A stretch of DNA of 64,000 nucleotides, taken from NCBI GenBank assembly GCA_963693285.1, contig OY848922.1:5072923-5136922 (forward strand), in the 5' to 3' direction. This document shows positions 1 through 13,399 of the stretch, piece by piece. The notes under the pieces are model-generated. The model was not told where the DNA came from. It saw only the letters and a list, made by a program, of their open reading frames with translations, and ran no database searches. Every line of letters begins with the position of its first letter. The first letter of the stretch is position 1. Origin of the DNA: Xestospongia muta (Eukaryota > Porifera > Demospongiae > Haplosclerida > Petrosiidae). A program made the position numbers and the translations under genes.

Positions 1-575
<575 letters not shown>

Positions 576-3239
576 AGACATTACATAGACCTTTCCTGAA
601 ATAACTGAGTACTACAGATAATAAACATAGCAATGGAAACATTTCATATAATTATGGTAATCACTGATCTTCTTTCTAGTAGTATAAATATTATATATAG
701 TGATAATTATTTTATACTGTACTAATTTATTCGCTATTGCTGTCTTTGTCTCTCTCTTATCTCCAGATTTGTTACATAGTCATTACTAGCTATTAGAAGG
801 TTATTAATGTTGTCATAATTCTATCAAATTTAGTAGTCAATGACAAACCATGCTGGAATAATAACAGACCTCTGAATACAAGGGATAATAAATCAATACT
901 AACTTTATAGTTTTGACTATTTGCTATGACCACAATCAGAATAGGTTTGTAAAAAAACTTCTCATTGATACCCAAAATGATCTAACACTTGATTGCTCTA
1001 ACGTTAAACCATTGACAATAGTAAGTACTTAGCTACATCACTACTTCCAATACATTGTGTATAGTCATAACAAACAAGATGATCTTTATCACAAATATTG
1101 TACAAATTTTGAAATTTATAGAATAATGGTATTAGGAGACTATTGTTTAGTGGCCTTGTTATTAAATTTTACAAATAATGAAGGAAGTCAGCTTCAAAGT
1201 AGCATTAGTTGTTTTGTTACTTTAAAAATTAGAGGCTAAGAATTAGCGATAGTTAAAGTAATTATTGATGTATGGCAAATACAATAGTAATAGTCCAGTT
1301 TGTCTACTTATTTTATACCTGCTTCAGTTTTGCCTAGTCTAGACAAGTTTGTCTATTTTAAGTTACTATTATTTATTAAATATTATTATTTTTAGTAGTG
1401 GAATTGTTAACAGTATTCATTACAATTAGTTACATTGTCACATAATGAATGTTATTATAAATTAATTAACAAATGAAGTCATTACGTTTTGATTAAACTA
1501 TCTGCATATCCATAAATGCTATATTATTATCTTCATCATCAATCCCATTATAAGTGTTTTATTTACAGGAAGTCACAATGTACTAGTGATACTACTGATA
1601 CTAACAAAATACTAGTTTTTTAAAATATGTTCAGTTTAGAAAGGTATTATAATCCTTTTATCTACTTCATCCATCTATATATCTATTAGTACTATTTAAT
1701 ATATGTCTATTAGTGACCATAAATAGGAAAATGGTACCAGACGTGAAGACAACTTTCAAACAAACACTTCTGTAGAATTCATTATTATGCATCTGTCTTG
1801 TCCAGGAAGAAATGCACTCATAAACTTCAATCATTAAGCTTGTTACATAATCAATGTTAATAACATTCTGTTCAAGATGGCTGCATAGCAATGATTTATA
1901 CACAAGTGCTTGTATAAAATTTGTTTGTGTGTTATATACCATTTTCGTATTTATTGGTACATTTTTATAATCAATCATTAATTGTTTTATTAATTTATTT
2001 TTGCTGTTATTCCTTTCATCTACTCACTTATCTATTAGGTCCAGTTTAATGTTAACTCAAGATACAACTCATGACATAATGAAGTACTCAATGTGACATT
2101 ATATTGTATTACCTATTTAATTAGTGATCAATGCATACTTAAGTTATAATAAACTTGACTTTTTAAAATACATAAGAACCTACATGTCGTTACAATTATA
2201 TATTAACATGTTCATTAAATAAAATAGTAATAAAACAAAGTACATATATTATATGTAACATACATTATAATGACCAGTGTTCATATTGAAATCATAAGAT
2301 TGATGTCCTTGATAATAAAGAATTCATCCATACCCTCAGTCTTGTAGTTTGCCAATTCTACTATGATATAGAATTCCATAGATGTTTTTTCCTTAGCTTG
2401 TCCTGATGTGGAAGGTTGGCTCATCCTGAGGTAAATAAGACAGTTGATGATATATAGCTGTGTTGTTATGTACTGTAGCTATGACAACTTGAAGGTCTTT
2501 GAATTAGTAATAAGATGAATTAACTATCTATTGTTATTGTTCCAATACTTGATATTATTCACAATAGTTACTTAATGGCATTTTCATTGACAACTATAAG
2601 TATTAGACTAATGTAGATAAAAATAGAATAATGTAATTGGATTTGTAAAACAATTGGAAGCCCTGTTTACATAGTATGTAGTACATGTACCTCAATACTG
2701 GCTTTATCATTGCTCAACACTTGAGTGTACAAACTGGTTATCAAATTGGCATGTATATAGTGTAAACTAGTTGCAAATAGACTAAATTACAACCCATATA
2801 TACAAGTGTTGTTAATACCACATAAACAAACCAGTATGCACTTAATATACATTTAATTTGCATACTTGAACATATGAACTATTTCTAGAACTTTTATGTT
2901 ACTTGGTTAGAGCTGTTTAACACAACATTTCAATTTCAGAAAAAGGTAAAATTCATTGACAAATCATTATTCGGACTTCAAATTTTATTTTGAACTGTCC
3001 CTTTTCATACTTTTCCATGGCAATTTGCATGCTATTCTCTGTCAATTCTTCTTATTCAGATAACAGCATGTTCTAGCAACTACAATAATATTTGTCTAAA
3101 ATCAAGAAATTATTTATGAAAACTGCCTTTCATTGTATAATATTGACATTATATTTGCAATTTTGTTAAATTTGAAGTTCATCCAATATCATGTCAAGAA
3201 CTTTAAGATATTTTACAGATGTTGAGGTATAGTTACAGG
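576..3239. other. Intergenic, no gene seen
   Basis: AT-rich sequence with only short frames and no recognised domain. A 47-codon minus-strand frame (about 2,288-2,431) starts at ATG but resembles nothing I know and is left uncalled. Confidence 0.45.
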
Positions 3240-3560
3240 AGTAATGCTCTTATTGTGATGCTTCCTCTTTTGCATGTAATTCAAACATATACATATACCA
3301 ATGTACTGGTATAGTTATGGAGACACCAACATCCTTTTGAAAGGACATAATACATTCACAAATTGAAGATGATATCTTTTAATGATTGTTCTACAAACAC
3401 ATTCTATTGGAAATATTACTTCTTTCGATGATTCATTTTAAGAAATGAGGCAATCACAAATTTCACTTAATGAAGCAAGTATGTGGACATTTTTCTTGGG
3501 CAAATATTCGAAAAATGGCAAAAATCTTGTCTTTTTGTACTAAGTCCAATAAACCTGTTA
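3240..3560 (-). pseudogene. Gene C relic: ROC-COR fragment
   Basis: On the minus strand this is clearly homologous at nucleotide level to the GTPase/COR exon of gene A (about 18,340-18,640) and gene B (about 38,190-38,500). Shared landmarks run in the same order: the stretch around 'ttcaaacatat', the 'ggaaatat' segment, 'aatgaggcaatcac' and the end near 'taagt'. Several indels break the frame. The flanking P-loop and downstream COR parts are not recognisable. It is a degraded third copy of the ankyrin-ROC-COR-Death family, in the same orientation as the other two. Confidence 0.8.
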
Positions 3561-4077
3561 ATCATAAAATACGTGACATTTGTCTATGAATGTAATTATC
3601 TTATCTGTGTACTTTAATTTATAATTTATCAGTCTGATTTTAATATATTTGAAGTCATGGAAAAGATCATGACAAGAGCAAATCATGTTATTTGTTTTTG
3701 CTATACTAAGCAAGGTTCTGATTGATTTGGTGAAATCATGCAACAAGGAGAAAGTAATTCTACCAGTGTGTTTAGGAAAGAGAAAGAAGAATTTATTTTC
3801 CCAAACAAGGTACAAGAATCATTCAAAATAGATACCTCGTCCCTTCAGATGTCTAGTCACTGTGTGCATACTTCAATTTACATGTATGATGAGAGAAGGA
3901 TGTGGGAATTCTTTGATCACTTTCTTAAAGGTTAATTTCTGAGAAAGGAAAAATTTTGATTGTGTACATTTATATAAATTCTACACTCCATGAACTAATA
4001 ATTAATTTTCTTAATCATCTCAAATGAGAGACATACATTTATAACAACTCCTAAGTTAGTTCCATCTGACAAATTAA

Positions 4078-5434
4078 CATCATAATAACTATAAATTGTT
4101 AACATTTGTTCATTGTAGTAGTAAAATTTTGCTCAAATGTATAATACATAAAGCTACCTTTTATTAATGTCACATCTATATAATTGTCACAGACGTAAGA
4201 ACGTAATAACATCATACAAATCAAAACCGATGTTATGGTCAGGCATAACATTTTTACTTAGTTTAAAAATGAAAGAGGTATTTAATTATTATTGAATCAG
4301 CAATTCAGTAGTAGTTAATGTTAAACCTTAAAATTGCTTAGATTTATAGATATTGTAAATTATAGTAGGATATAATTACATAGAGAATAATATACAAACT
4401 GTCACTTCTGTTAAATTGTAGTAATTACAATGGTTAAAAGAGGTATACTTTGGAATGAAAAAAGGGTATTGTCAATACCAAGGACTGTCATTTTTAAAGA
4501 TTTCCAATTTGTTTGTACTAAGAAGGACTAAAATATATCCTAGCTGCAAAAAAGGTGGACTCCTCCCAAGGACACAAGTACTTGTAGATACAAATAACTT
4601 TGTGACAGGCTAAGTGTATGTTCTTGGCTCAGTTTTAGCTGTAATCAACTAGTTGGTTCATATATGAATTCCTGTAAAGGAAGAAAACGTTAATTCTCTT
4701 TAATTTGCAAATCAAAGAAAGACTGGCAGCAGATTTTCCTAATGATATTATTATAAACTTTAATAATATTCTTTATAAGGATAATCTTCAGTAATTATGT
4801 TACCTCAATTAACAATTATCCAACCATTACATAATTGCAAAAACTTCTAAGACCATTTATTGAAGACGGCACAACACATAATATTTCCTCCTTCTTCGGT
4901 ATTTTTAATACAACAAACTATAATCATTCTGATAATAACTACAGGCTTATATTTTTTTCATTACTAAAACTAGGAAAGCAACTGCTCATTATAATATAAA
5001 GCTAGCCAATGTTGCAATTCTATTACCAATGAATGCATGCATGGCTCCCATCATGAAGGTTTGACTATCATTTTAACTGCTGATAATGAAAGATTGACCA
5101 AAACAAGGTTATATGAATCTATCTATATTTAATGAATCAAATAAGGTTAAAATGAACTACACTATGACTAACAATCAAATATTTCATGAAAAGGAACATT
5201 GATAGCTCATTATTAAATTGTTCAAATATAATTTTAGAAGTTTGTTCAAACTGTTCATGATCAGGATAAATATGCATACATATAAACAAAAGGATCTGAA
5301 AAAAGTGCCATTTCAAAATGAGAAAATTTGTCAAGCCAATGGTTTCATAGAAATAATTGGTACACAGACATTTTGTATAAACCTTTGAATTAAAAACTCA
5401 TAATATTGTACTTTATAGATACAAAATTTAATAT
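4078..5434. repeat. 1.4-kb tandem duplication, copy 1
   Basis: Aligns with 5,509-6,945 over essentially its whole length, starting at the 'ttgttaacatttgttcat' segment and ending after 'ttcatagaaataattggtacac'. Copy 1 lacks an internal segment of about 110 bp that copy 2 has at about 6,676-6,785. Parts of the unit match the introns next to gene B's ankyrin exons (about 41.2-41.6, 46.6-47.1 and 49.4-50.3 kb). It is therefore relic intron sequence of gene C, not an independent mobile element. Confidence 0.85.
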
Positions 5435-5508
5435 GATTGTCTAATGTCACTAAATTTTAGAATACCATTCAAAAATATAAACATTATTACATGACATATT
5501 ACATACAT

Positions 5509-6945
5509 ACATCATAATAATTATATTTTTAAAATTGTTAACATTTGTTCATCGTAGTAGTAAAATATTGCTCAAATGTATAATATATAAAGCTACCTTT
5601 TACATCTATATAATTGTCACAGTAAGAACAAAATACATCGTACAAATTAAAAGCGATGTTATGGTCGGGGATAACTTCTTTACTTAGTTTAAAAGTGAAA
5701 GAGGTATTTAATTATTATTGATCAGCAATTCAATAGTAGTTAATGTTAAAACTTGAAATTGCTATAATTTATAGACATTGTAAATTATAGTAGGATATAT
5801 TTACATAGAGAATAAATATACAAACTGTTACTTCTGTTAAAATTGTAGTAATTCCAATGGTTATAAGAGGTATATTTTGGAATGAAAAAAGGGTATTGTC
5901 AATACCATGGACTGTCATTTGTAAAGGTTTCCAAATTGTTAGTACTAAGAAGGACTAAAATATATCCTAGCTGCAAAAAACATGGACTCCTACCAATCAC
6001 ACAAGTATTTGTGGATGGAAATAACTTTGTGACAGGCTAAGTTGTGTTCTTGGCTCAGTTTTAGCTGTAATCAACTAGTTGGTTCATATGAATGCCTGTA
6101 AAGAAAAAAATGCATTAATTCTCTTTAATTTGCAAATCAAAGAAAGACTGTCAGCAGAGTTTCCTAATATTATTATAAACTTTAATAATATTTTTTATAG
6201 GGATAATCTTCACTAATTATGTTACCTCTCAGTCAGCAATTATCCAACCATTACATCATTGCAAACACTTCTAAGACCATGTATTGAAGACGATGCAACA
6301 CATAATATTTCCTCCTTTTTGGTATTTTTAATACAACAATTTTTAATCATTATGATAATAACTACAGGCTTACATTTGTTTTTTTTCATTACTAAGAAAG
6401 CAGCTGCTCATCTTAATACTAAAGTTAGCCAATGTTGCAGTTCTATTGCTAATAAATGCATGCATGGCTCCCATCATGAAGCAAGACTATCATTTTAACT
6501 GCTGATAATTAAAGATTGACCAAAACATGGTTATATGAATCTATCTATATTTAATGAATCAAATGAGGTTAAAATGAACTACACTATGACTAACAATCAC
6601 ATATTTCATTATTAAATTGTTGAAGTATAATTTTAGAAGTTTGTTCAAACTGTTCATGATCAGGATAAATATGTTCAAATAATTGGTAATTATGTTGACA
6701 GTAACTTATGTAAGTTCATTTATTGATCTTAGAAGCTTAAGTCACACAAAACAAAAAATAATATGATATGGACATGCTCTTATATGCATACATATAAACA
6801 AAAGGATCTGAAAAAAGTGCCATTTCAAAATGAGAAAATTTGTCAAGCCAATGGTTTCATAGAAATAATTGGTACACAGACATTCTGTATAAACCTTTGC
6901 ATTAAAACTCATAGTATTGTACTGTATAGATACAAAATTTTATAT
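5509..6945. repeat. 1.4-kb tandem duplication, copy 2
   Basis: Second copy of the unit at 4,078-5,434, in the same orientation, with scattered substitutions and small indels. Unlike copy 1 it keeps the 'taattatgttgacagtaac' segment, which also occurs in gene B introns near 46.84 and 50.03 kb. It continues without a break into the intron-like sequence in front of the gene C ankyrin exon relic. Confidence 0.85.
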
Positions 6946-7301
6946 GAATGTAAAACAATACAGTTGTATTTTCTTAAAAACTAGATATGTTTGTTATACA
7001 AAGAGCTGTAAAGATGAATTAGTTAACATGACAAATGATAATCGAGCATTTAATTTTTACAGATTATGTGAAACTATATGCATATAAAATTATAACATGA
7101 TCAAAGTATTCTTAGGTTGATTTGGTACACAGAGCATTCCAAGTACATAAGTGAAGTGATTATGCCAGTCTTCACATTTAGCAAAAAAAATAGTACAAAT
7201 CAGTATTTTCACTGTTCTATAATAACATTTAAATGTCATACTTAGTGTAATATTGACAATCTATGACTATTTAATGTAATCACACAATTGAGTTTTCATA
7301 C

Positions 7302-7399
7302 TTTTTCAAAAACAGTAATCTCAGGACCATTACTAATTAATATTTTCATGAGTCTGGATGATTATAGCGAGCTGCAAAATCTAATGCAGTCCAGCCATA
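7302..7399 (-). pseudogene. Gene C relic: broken ankyrin exon
   Basis: The minus strand shows an acceptor (tacag), a GWTAL ankyrin start and a donor (gtatg), exactly as in gene B's 99-nt ankyrin exons. It is 98 nt long: one base is lost where the others read PEIIK, so the frame breaks and a stop follows. The following intron sequence (6,976-7,301) matches the introns after gene B exons at 47,456 and 50,650. It is the ankyrin part of the decayed third paralogue. Confidence 0.85.
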
Positions 7400-9189
7400 C
7401 TGTATCAATAAAACAAAGAAGCAATACATAAACAATGCACACTATACAGATAAATTTCGACTGAATGTACTAGTAGCATATAATACATTTATGTTCCAAT
7501 TCAAAATACATTATGTGATCTACCAATTAATAGGATGGTCAGTTATTGTGATGGAATCACAGATTATCCATTATGTAATCCATTTTCTGTGACTTCATAC
7601 CTGGAATTAGCATTCATGAAGGAGCAATAATTTTTAGTTGAATTCATGTGTTTGAGTTCATGGGTATAGAGTTATTATCTTATTGTGTACCTGACTGTGA
7701 CATTTATGCATCAGAAGTCAAATTGAATATTAAGTTGTATCCATTCTAAACTGTTTGAGTTTTGACTTTTTTAAGTTATCTTTTTAAGAGAAAGAACAAA
7801 AGTTTTTCTTTCCAGTAATGACTTCACAGATATTGATTCATTTTTTATTTCTGCAAACATTTGCTATAATAATGCCAAAAATATAATTACCTCTGAAACA
7901 ATTGTAGGAAGGCAAACTGAGTTCTCTAACTAAACACTTTCTGCATAAGCTCTAAACTGATCACTCACTCCATATTCTTGGTTGTGTTGTCTATGTTTCC
8001 TCAGCATAATCTAATAGTTCTCTGTTATTGCAGCATTTATATTCAATTGCTCCTATAGCATGCACAGAAAATGAGGATGTACTTGATGTCACAGACTCTA
8101 ACTTGATTGCTCAGGCAAGGAATGAAAAATCTCTGGAATTCTTCCTGGACTTTCAGCATTATAGCTTTGATGTATGTGATCATGATTCCATTCAAACACA
8201 ACATTGTCTAATTCTCTTTAAATAATTGGAATGAAACAAAATCCAATAGCTTCCCTGGATATATGACATGACAATTATGAATAAAACCACTGGTGTTGTA
8301 ACTTTGCATGTGATGTGGAATGGAATTGTCAAACAAAATCATCAAAAAATCCTAAGTTGACTAAAAATGTTCAAAATATAGCTATAAGCCACTTATTTAG
8401 TCCTTTACTCACAAAACTTTATCCACTAGTACTAGTCAGTCATTCTTGTTTGTAGGAATGCCCACCAAGACTTTATCCTCTATAAAGCAATAAAAGAAAG
8501 TATAAAATTAGGTATTAATGTTATAATTTGATTTGATGTTGATCTTTCTTGATAAACACAAGTACTGATTATAATATGTTTGGAAAGATACTCTACCGGT
8601 AACACCATCTTATTAGCAATGGAATAAATAATTTATGATTTGTAATTATGTTTATAAATAACATAAACGGAAGTCAGTGATATTGCATTCTACCACAACA
8701 TTTGTTATAAGTGAAATCAACATGAGTTCCTATCTAATTGAACCTGTTTCTTTAGGAGATTTGTCTTGTCTTTTATCATTATCAGCAATATTTATTAATT
8801 ATATATTTAGCAACAATTAACAGAATTATTAAAGTTGTATTGATTACTTAGCAGCAATATCCTTCATATTTATTTCTAATTCTGTCTATTATTTGTCTAT
8901 AATTTTTTTATAATTTATTGCTAAGACACTATCATACAAATACATCATGGCTTTAAAGCATGGAAACCAGTTATATATACTATAATGTAACATTGAAAAG
9001 AAAACATATAACGCGTTCATTTGAAAAAATTGAGATGATAATATAACATGGTTAAGCATGTTTTTGGCTACAAAATGTTGTTTTGTTATTTTGTTATCAT
9101 CTGTTCTGTGTAAATACTATAATTGAAGAAATGCATTTTTAATAATTTTTCGATGTCTTCTATATTTATATCACGTGATTAAACCACAG
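7400..9189. other. Intergenic, no gene seen
   Basis: AT-rich, with no recognised domain on either strand. A 65-codon plus-strand frame at 8,028-8,225 has no recognisable similarity and no splice or promoter context worth calling. Confidence 0.4.
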
Positions 9190-9280
9190 GCTCTCGTGAA
9201 GGCCGTCTCCCTATCAGCGGAAACGAGGCTCTCTTTGGACATATTTACTAACGTATGGATGGCTAAGCTACACCTGATTG
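9190..9280 (+). other. Candidate orphan exon in a GC-rich patch
   Basis: A 91-nt open segment is bounded by an acceptor (aaccacag) and a strong donor (gtgagt). It stands out from its AT-rich surroundings by higher GC, and an E-box-like CACGTG lies just upstream. The translated 30 residues match no family I recognise, and the minus strand is open here too. It could be an exon of an unseen gene, a transposon relic or a coincidence. Confidence 0.2.
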
Positions 9281-9599
9281 GTGAGTGAAGTATTTAATAT
9301 ATTAAGTACACTATTATGTCTTTATCAGATAGGTGCCGCACGGAAGTAATACGACCTATCAGTGATGAATAACCTGGAATCAAAGAATGTTGGAATATGT
9401 CAACATCTTATTAGTTAAAGGTTAGAGTTTACAAGATAAAGTGTATTGGTTTTAAGTGACAGTACTAGTAACCATAAAACTACATAATGTAATATAAAAA
9501 CTGATCAAAGTGACTACATGTATTTCTATGAGTCTGTAAAATGATAATTCAAAGCTATTTTTATGACAAACGGAAACCACACCCAAAGATGCCCAACGT

Positions 9600-10420
9600 T
9601 ATTATTATTATTATGTAAGGTAATTATCATCACTATTATTATTGCACAAAACAGACTGACAGGAACACATCAATACATTCTTATTTAACATAGCATGATC
9701 TACTAAACCATTGGGAGGATTTTTTAACACAATACATTGGAGATGAAACCACTCCAAGCTGCTATCACAGGTATGCTTTTCCCAGTGAGTGGTTGTAGAC
9801 ATACATAACATATCCAACAACCTTTGTCTTTCAGAACGTCTATGAGCATTTCCACTTGGTTCCAAGCATCAAATGTAAACTACTTTCTAATCAGATTAAT
9901 GCATTTATTTTCATCCAAACACTTCATGGACACTCTTTCACGTTGAACTTCCACTTTATCTTACTCAATAATGATCTCATTGTGCATTGTTTGAGTTACT
10001 ACATTTTCATCCATAAACCAACAAAGCATCACTGTACATATACACCAAAGTATAAATGTTAACACGTAGCACAATACCTATTAGTTTCTCCTATTCAGAT
10101 TTCTTAATAAATGGAGTTAACTTGTCAGTTTTCTTTTTTCTTTGGCAGCCTAATTGCAGTTAATCCAGCACCTTTCGACCTTCCTCTTTTATGCGTTTTA
10201 GGTAGCATTTTCACCAAAGTTATCGTATTTCCTTTGTCTTGCAAAACTACAAATTGTTATTCATCATTGAGTATATGTTCAACTTACCATCTCATGTACT
10301 TTGATCATGCAACTCATTGTTAGATTCATTTTGAACGGATGATTCACACATATTCTCATAATGACAGTCAGACACATTATCACAATTTCTGTTATCAAAA
10401 ACATCTACATCACCTATACA
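9600..10420 (-). pseudogene. Transposon-type ORF relic with PHD-like motif
   Basis: Two fragments in the same orientation look like parts of one decayed protein. About 10,140-10,210 encodes a basic motif like RGRSKGAGLTAIRLPKKK. About 9,690-9,790 encodes a PHD-like CDSSLEWFHLQCIVLK motif. From memory, this pairing (a 'GRPKG..LT.IGLPKK' motif followed by a PHD-like finger) occurs in uncharacterised transposon proteins of cnidarians and sponges. Frames shift between the pieces and stops are present. An upstream exon-like piece (about 10,320-10,415) ends at an intron-like boundary. No catalytic domain is visible. Confidence 0.4.
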
Positions 10421-10914
10421 AACAAGTAAAATTATTATTAGATTCATTGTTTATATTACCAGTTTCTGTTTCCATTTCCATAATCCCAACTTTTTTCATC
10501 GAGTTCACATTTTTTTTCAAAAATTGCAATTTTTGGATACCATTTTCAAAATCCTTCATACCGCAAGTTGACAGTTATTGGGCTAAATCTTGTGTCAATG
10601 TAAATGCCTTTCAATATTTTTCAAGTTCAGGTGACAATCTGACTTTAATTACAAATAGGCAATCTTTCAAAAATGTACTAAAAATCATATTGATTACTTA
10701 GCAGTACATCCCTTGTCATATCTGTGGTACTTCCTTTTACCATTGGAGTGAGACATATACTCTCAACCACCATGCACACACGCATAGTCCAATTCTAAAT
10801 ATCCTAAGTCATTATTAATGTGGCACTTAGGAGCATGTTTACAAGTAGCTGCTACAGTTCTCGAACTTCTGGTATATAAAGTAACATACGTATATTCTTC
10901 CTATAGTTTTAGAG

Positions 10915-12465
10915 CACTATTTAACTACTCGAGATCTATAAGAATATCCCTAGTATAGCACCAACTGATCAGACTTATTGACACCTTCCATATTCAAGTT
11001 GTAATAGTCTATTATCAACAGTTTCTGTACTCTCTTAATTCCTTCTGTAACTGCTCTGGTTCTGCATCGTGTTTCCATCATCTGTGTGGAAGGTAGATAT
11101 CATGTGTACCATTCATTTGTCTTTCCACTTCAAACATATTATGTTGTACCATCATCAATGATATCACACTATACTTCATTTATACAATGGTAATGCATTT
11201 GATTATTTGTTTTTATTATTACCTTTAGCTAAACCAGTTGACTGATATGTCTCACTAAGTCCCTTTCCATCCTTTTTACTGTCCCACAAGCCTCACGTTC
11301 TTTCTGTTTTAGGTCCAAGAAGAGGGTAGGTAATGAGTAGTAGATATTAGTGTACACTCTGTAACCAATGTTAGAAAGAGATGATACTAGTTCCATGACT
11401 ACTCGGTGATCAAGCCCTTTCTCATCTGAACCATATTTTTCTTTCCTAGTAACATCAGTGGTATTGTTCATAATAAGGTATGTATAGATTTATCTGTATA
11501 TAACTTGATATTATACATATGACCATTTTTGTATCAGCTGATACCTATGCTTTGATACACCATTTTGTGGGGTTTTAGGCATACAATGAATTCATGAAAG
11601 CCTGCCCTTATATCTTATTCTGCTCTCATGAACAAATAGTTCCTGATTAGGGATGTACATGGACTGGATTGTCTTTACTACTAAATCAAGGAGTGTCCTT
11701 ATCTTTTAAATCTTATCATTCTGGTACGATTTGGTTGCTTGTCTACATCATTGAGATGGAAAAACTTCATCAACTGTTCAAATAATTTTCTGGACATAAT
11801 GGCGACTTAGTACTCCAGTAAGATCTGTTACACATAAACTGTTGCATAAACTTAGATGTAAATATATGTAAGCATATATTATATGTATTATGTGTAAACA
11901 ATAGTAAACTAGTACATAGCAAAACTTACCTCACTGTAGGTAACCCCATTATTCCCATGATAATAATAATACCCAGTAATGGATTTACTTCTCTTTGCAT
12001 AGGATTTCTTATCCATTCATGACCACTTGCTTTGGATGGTCATTTAGATGTGCTTCAGATGAGGTAAGTATTTGTTCAGCATACCTAATTGTCTTTATAT
12101 AGATTAAATTTTTTTCTTCTGATGTAAAAAGGTTAAAGAAATCCACTGGTAACTTCCCACTCATGTCAACAGTTAGACCAGATGAAGCAGTAAATGGATG
12201 TACTGAGGAGGAAAAGGAAATAAGAAGAATAAAATACTTAATTGTTCATTTATATGTTATGTATATATAATTGTGTGGGTGGTAAAATTACCAGGAGTGG
12301 CTGAATTAGGTGGAGCACTGAGAAAAGAAGTAAATGAAGAGTTGCTGGTTTGATTTGCAAGACTGTTACTGTGATATGTTGGAGATCTTCATCTTCGCTG
12401 GCAGATTTGTTGATGTAACTATCGAAGTCACTATCAGAATCATCACTAGCTTGGTACATGATCAA
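10915..12465 (-). pseudogene. piggyBac-like transposase, decayed
   Basis: Read on the minus strand, fragments in at least two frames follow the order of a piggyBac (DDE_Tnp_1_7) transposase. They are: an acidic start (ASDDSDSDFDSY, 12,420-12,465), a segment like PVDFFNLFTSEE (about 12,130-12,165), IIIMGIMGLPTV (about 11,935-11,975), MSRKLFEQLMKFFHLND (about 11,750-11,800), ELFVHESRIRYKGRLS (about 11,600-11,650), GYRVYTNIYYSLPTLFLDLK (11,310-11,370) and GVNKSDQ (about 10,960-10,980). Stops and frameshifts separate them. At the three places where piggyBac transposases carry catalytic Asp (DE, TDN and GVD) this copy reads H, N and N. It is inactive. Terminal repeats were not found. Confidence 0.8.
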
Positions 12466-12829
12466 AATATTTCAAAATAAGTTTTGGATCAGATAGTATA
12501 TATCTCGAACTGTTTCAGTAAGCCATTGAAAGTTTCAAATGATATTTGCTTCAGCTGCTTGAAACGTAAAACACTTGTATATCATATATTGTGCACAAAT
12601 GGAAACTCTGTTGTATGTCCTGTTGCTGCGAAAATTGTGCTAACCCCTAAACCGGAAGTGATTGCTCATACTCAAAGTTGCCCATCAATAGAGACTTTTG
12701 TCATATATGTGTATTGTATGTTGTTTTTGTTTTGATACTGGTATTCTTTGAAAACTTTTCACATGTTTCAATGATTCGTCTCTTAAGTAATTTACAATAA
12801 TATACGCATGTTACATGACTAATTCTAAC

Positions 12830-13360
12830 CTGTATGTAGCTTCCAGTTATATATATAACCACAGTGCCAGTTGCCAAGACAAAAGATTTCATAGCCTATC
12901 GAGTTGACGTTTTAGACATATACTTCAGGAATGACAATCTCTCCTTATAGCTAACTATTTGCTTATCTACCGAAAACTCCATTCATGGAATAAAGTTAGA
13001 TCTGAACTTTCTCAAAAGAGGTTCTAATATATGTTGTAGGATCACAGCCAGGTGAACCCTTGGGGATGACTTTCAACTGTCATAGAAATGAAAGAGTTTT
13101 AGAAAGACAGAGAAACGATCTTGAGATATTACGTCAAAAAATATGAGTGGGGAAAGGCCACAAGGAGACCAATAACACTCCAGCTTGGACATTGTATCAA
13201 ACACATACACAAAATAAAGCCAAAAAACTTCAGTAATTCACTTGCACAAAAGCCTTTCTTCTTCCAAACATGGACATGAGAGTATCTTGGTATCTCACCA
13301 TTATATTCTAGAAACTGGTTAACATACTCATCATTGATCATAATTTCACTGCCTACATAG
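12830..13360 (-). pseudogene. Second piggyBac-like transposase fragment
   Basis: Immediately upstream of the first relic and in the same orientation. It encodes the N-terminal half of another piggyBac-like transposase: a segment like ELLKFFGFILCMCLIQCPSW (13,180-13,245), then ISQDRFSVFLKLFHFYDS (about 13,075-13,130), then SVDKQIVSYKERLSFLKYMS (about 12,915-12,975). The first catalytic Asp (VDKQ) is kept here, unlike in the neighbour. Stops and at least one frameshift interrupt it, and its C-terminal part is missing. Confidence 0.7.

Positions 13361-13370
<10 letters not shown>

Positions 13371-13393
<23 letters not shown>
13371..13393. repeat. (TG)n microsatellite
   Basis: A short pure TG run following a TA run. 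Confidence 0.9.
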
Positions 13394-13399
13394 AGCAAC

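Noticed and set aside
2288..2431. 47-codon minus-strand ATG frame
   Set aside because: No similarity, no introns and no regulatory signal. Too weak to call.
10339..10701. 120-codon plus-strand frame
   Set aside because: No domain, and it overlaps better-supported minus-strand transposon pieces.
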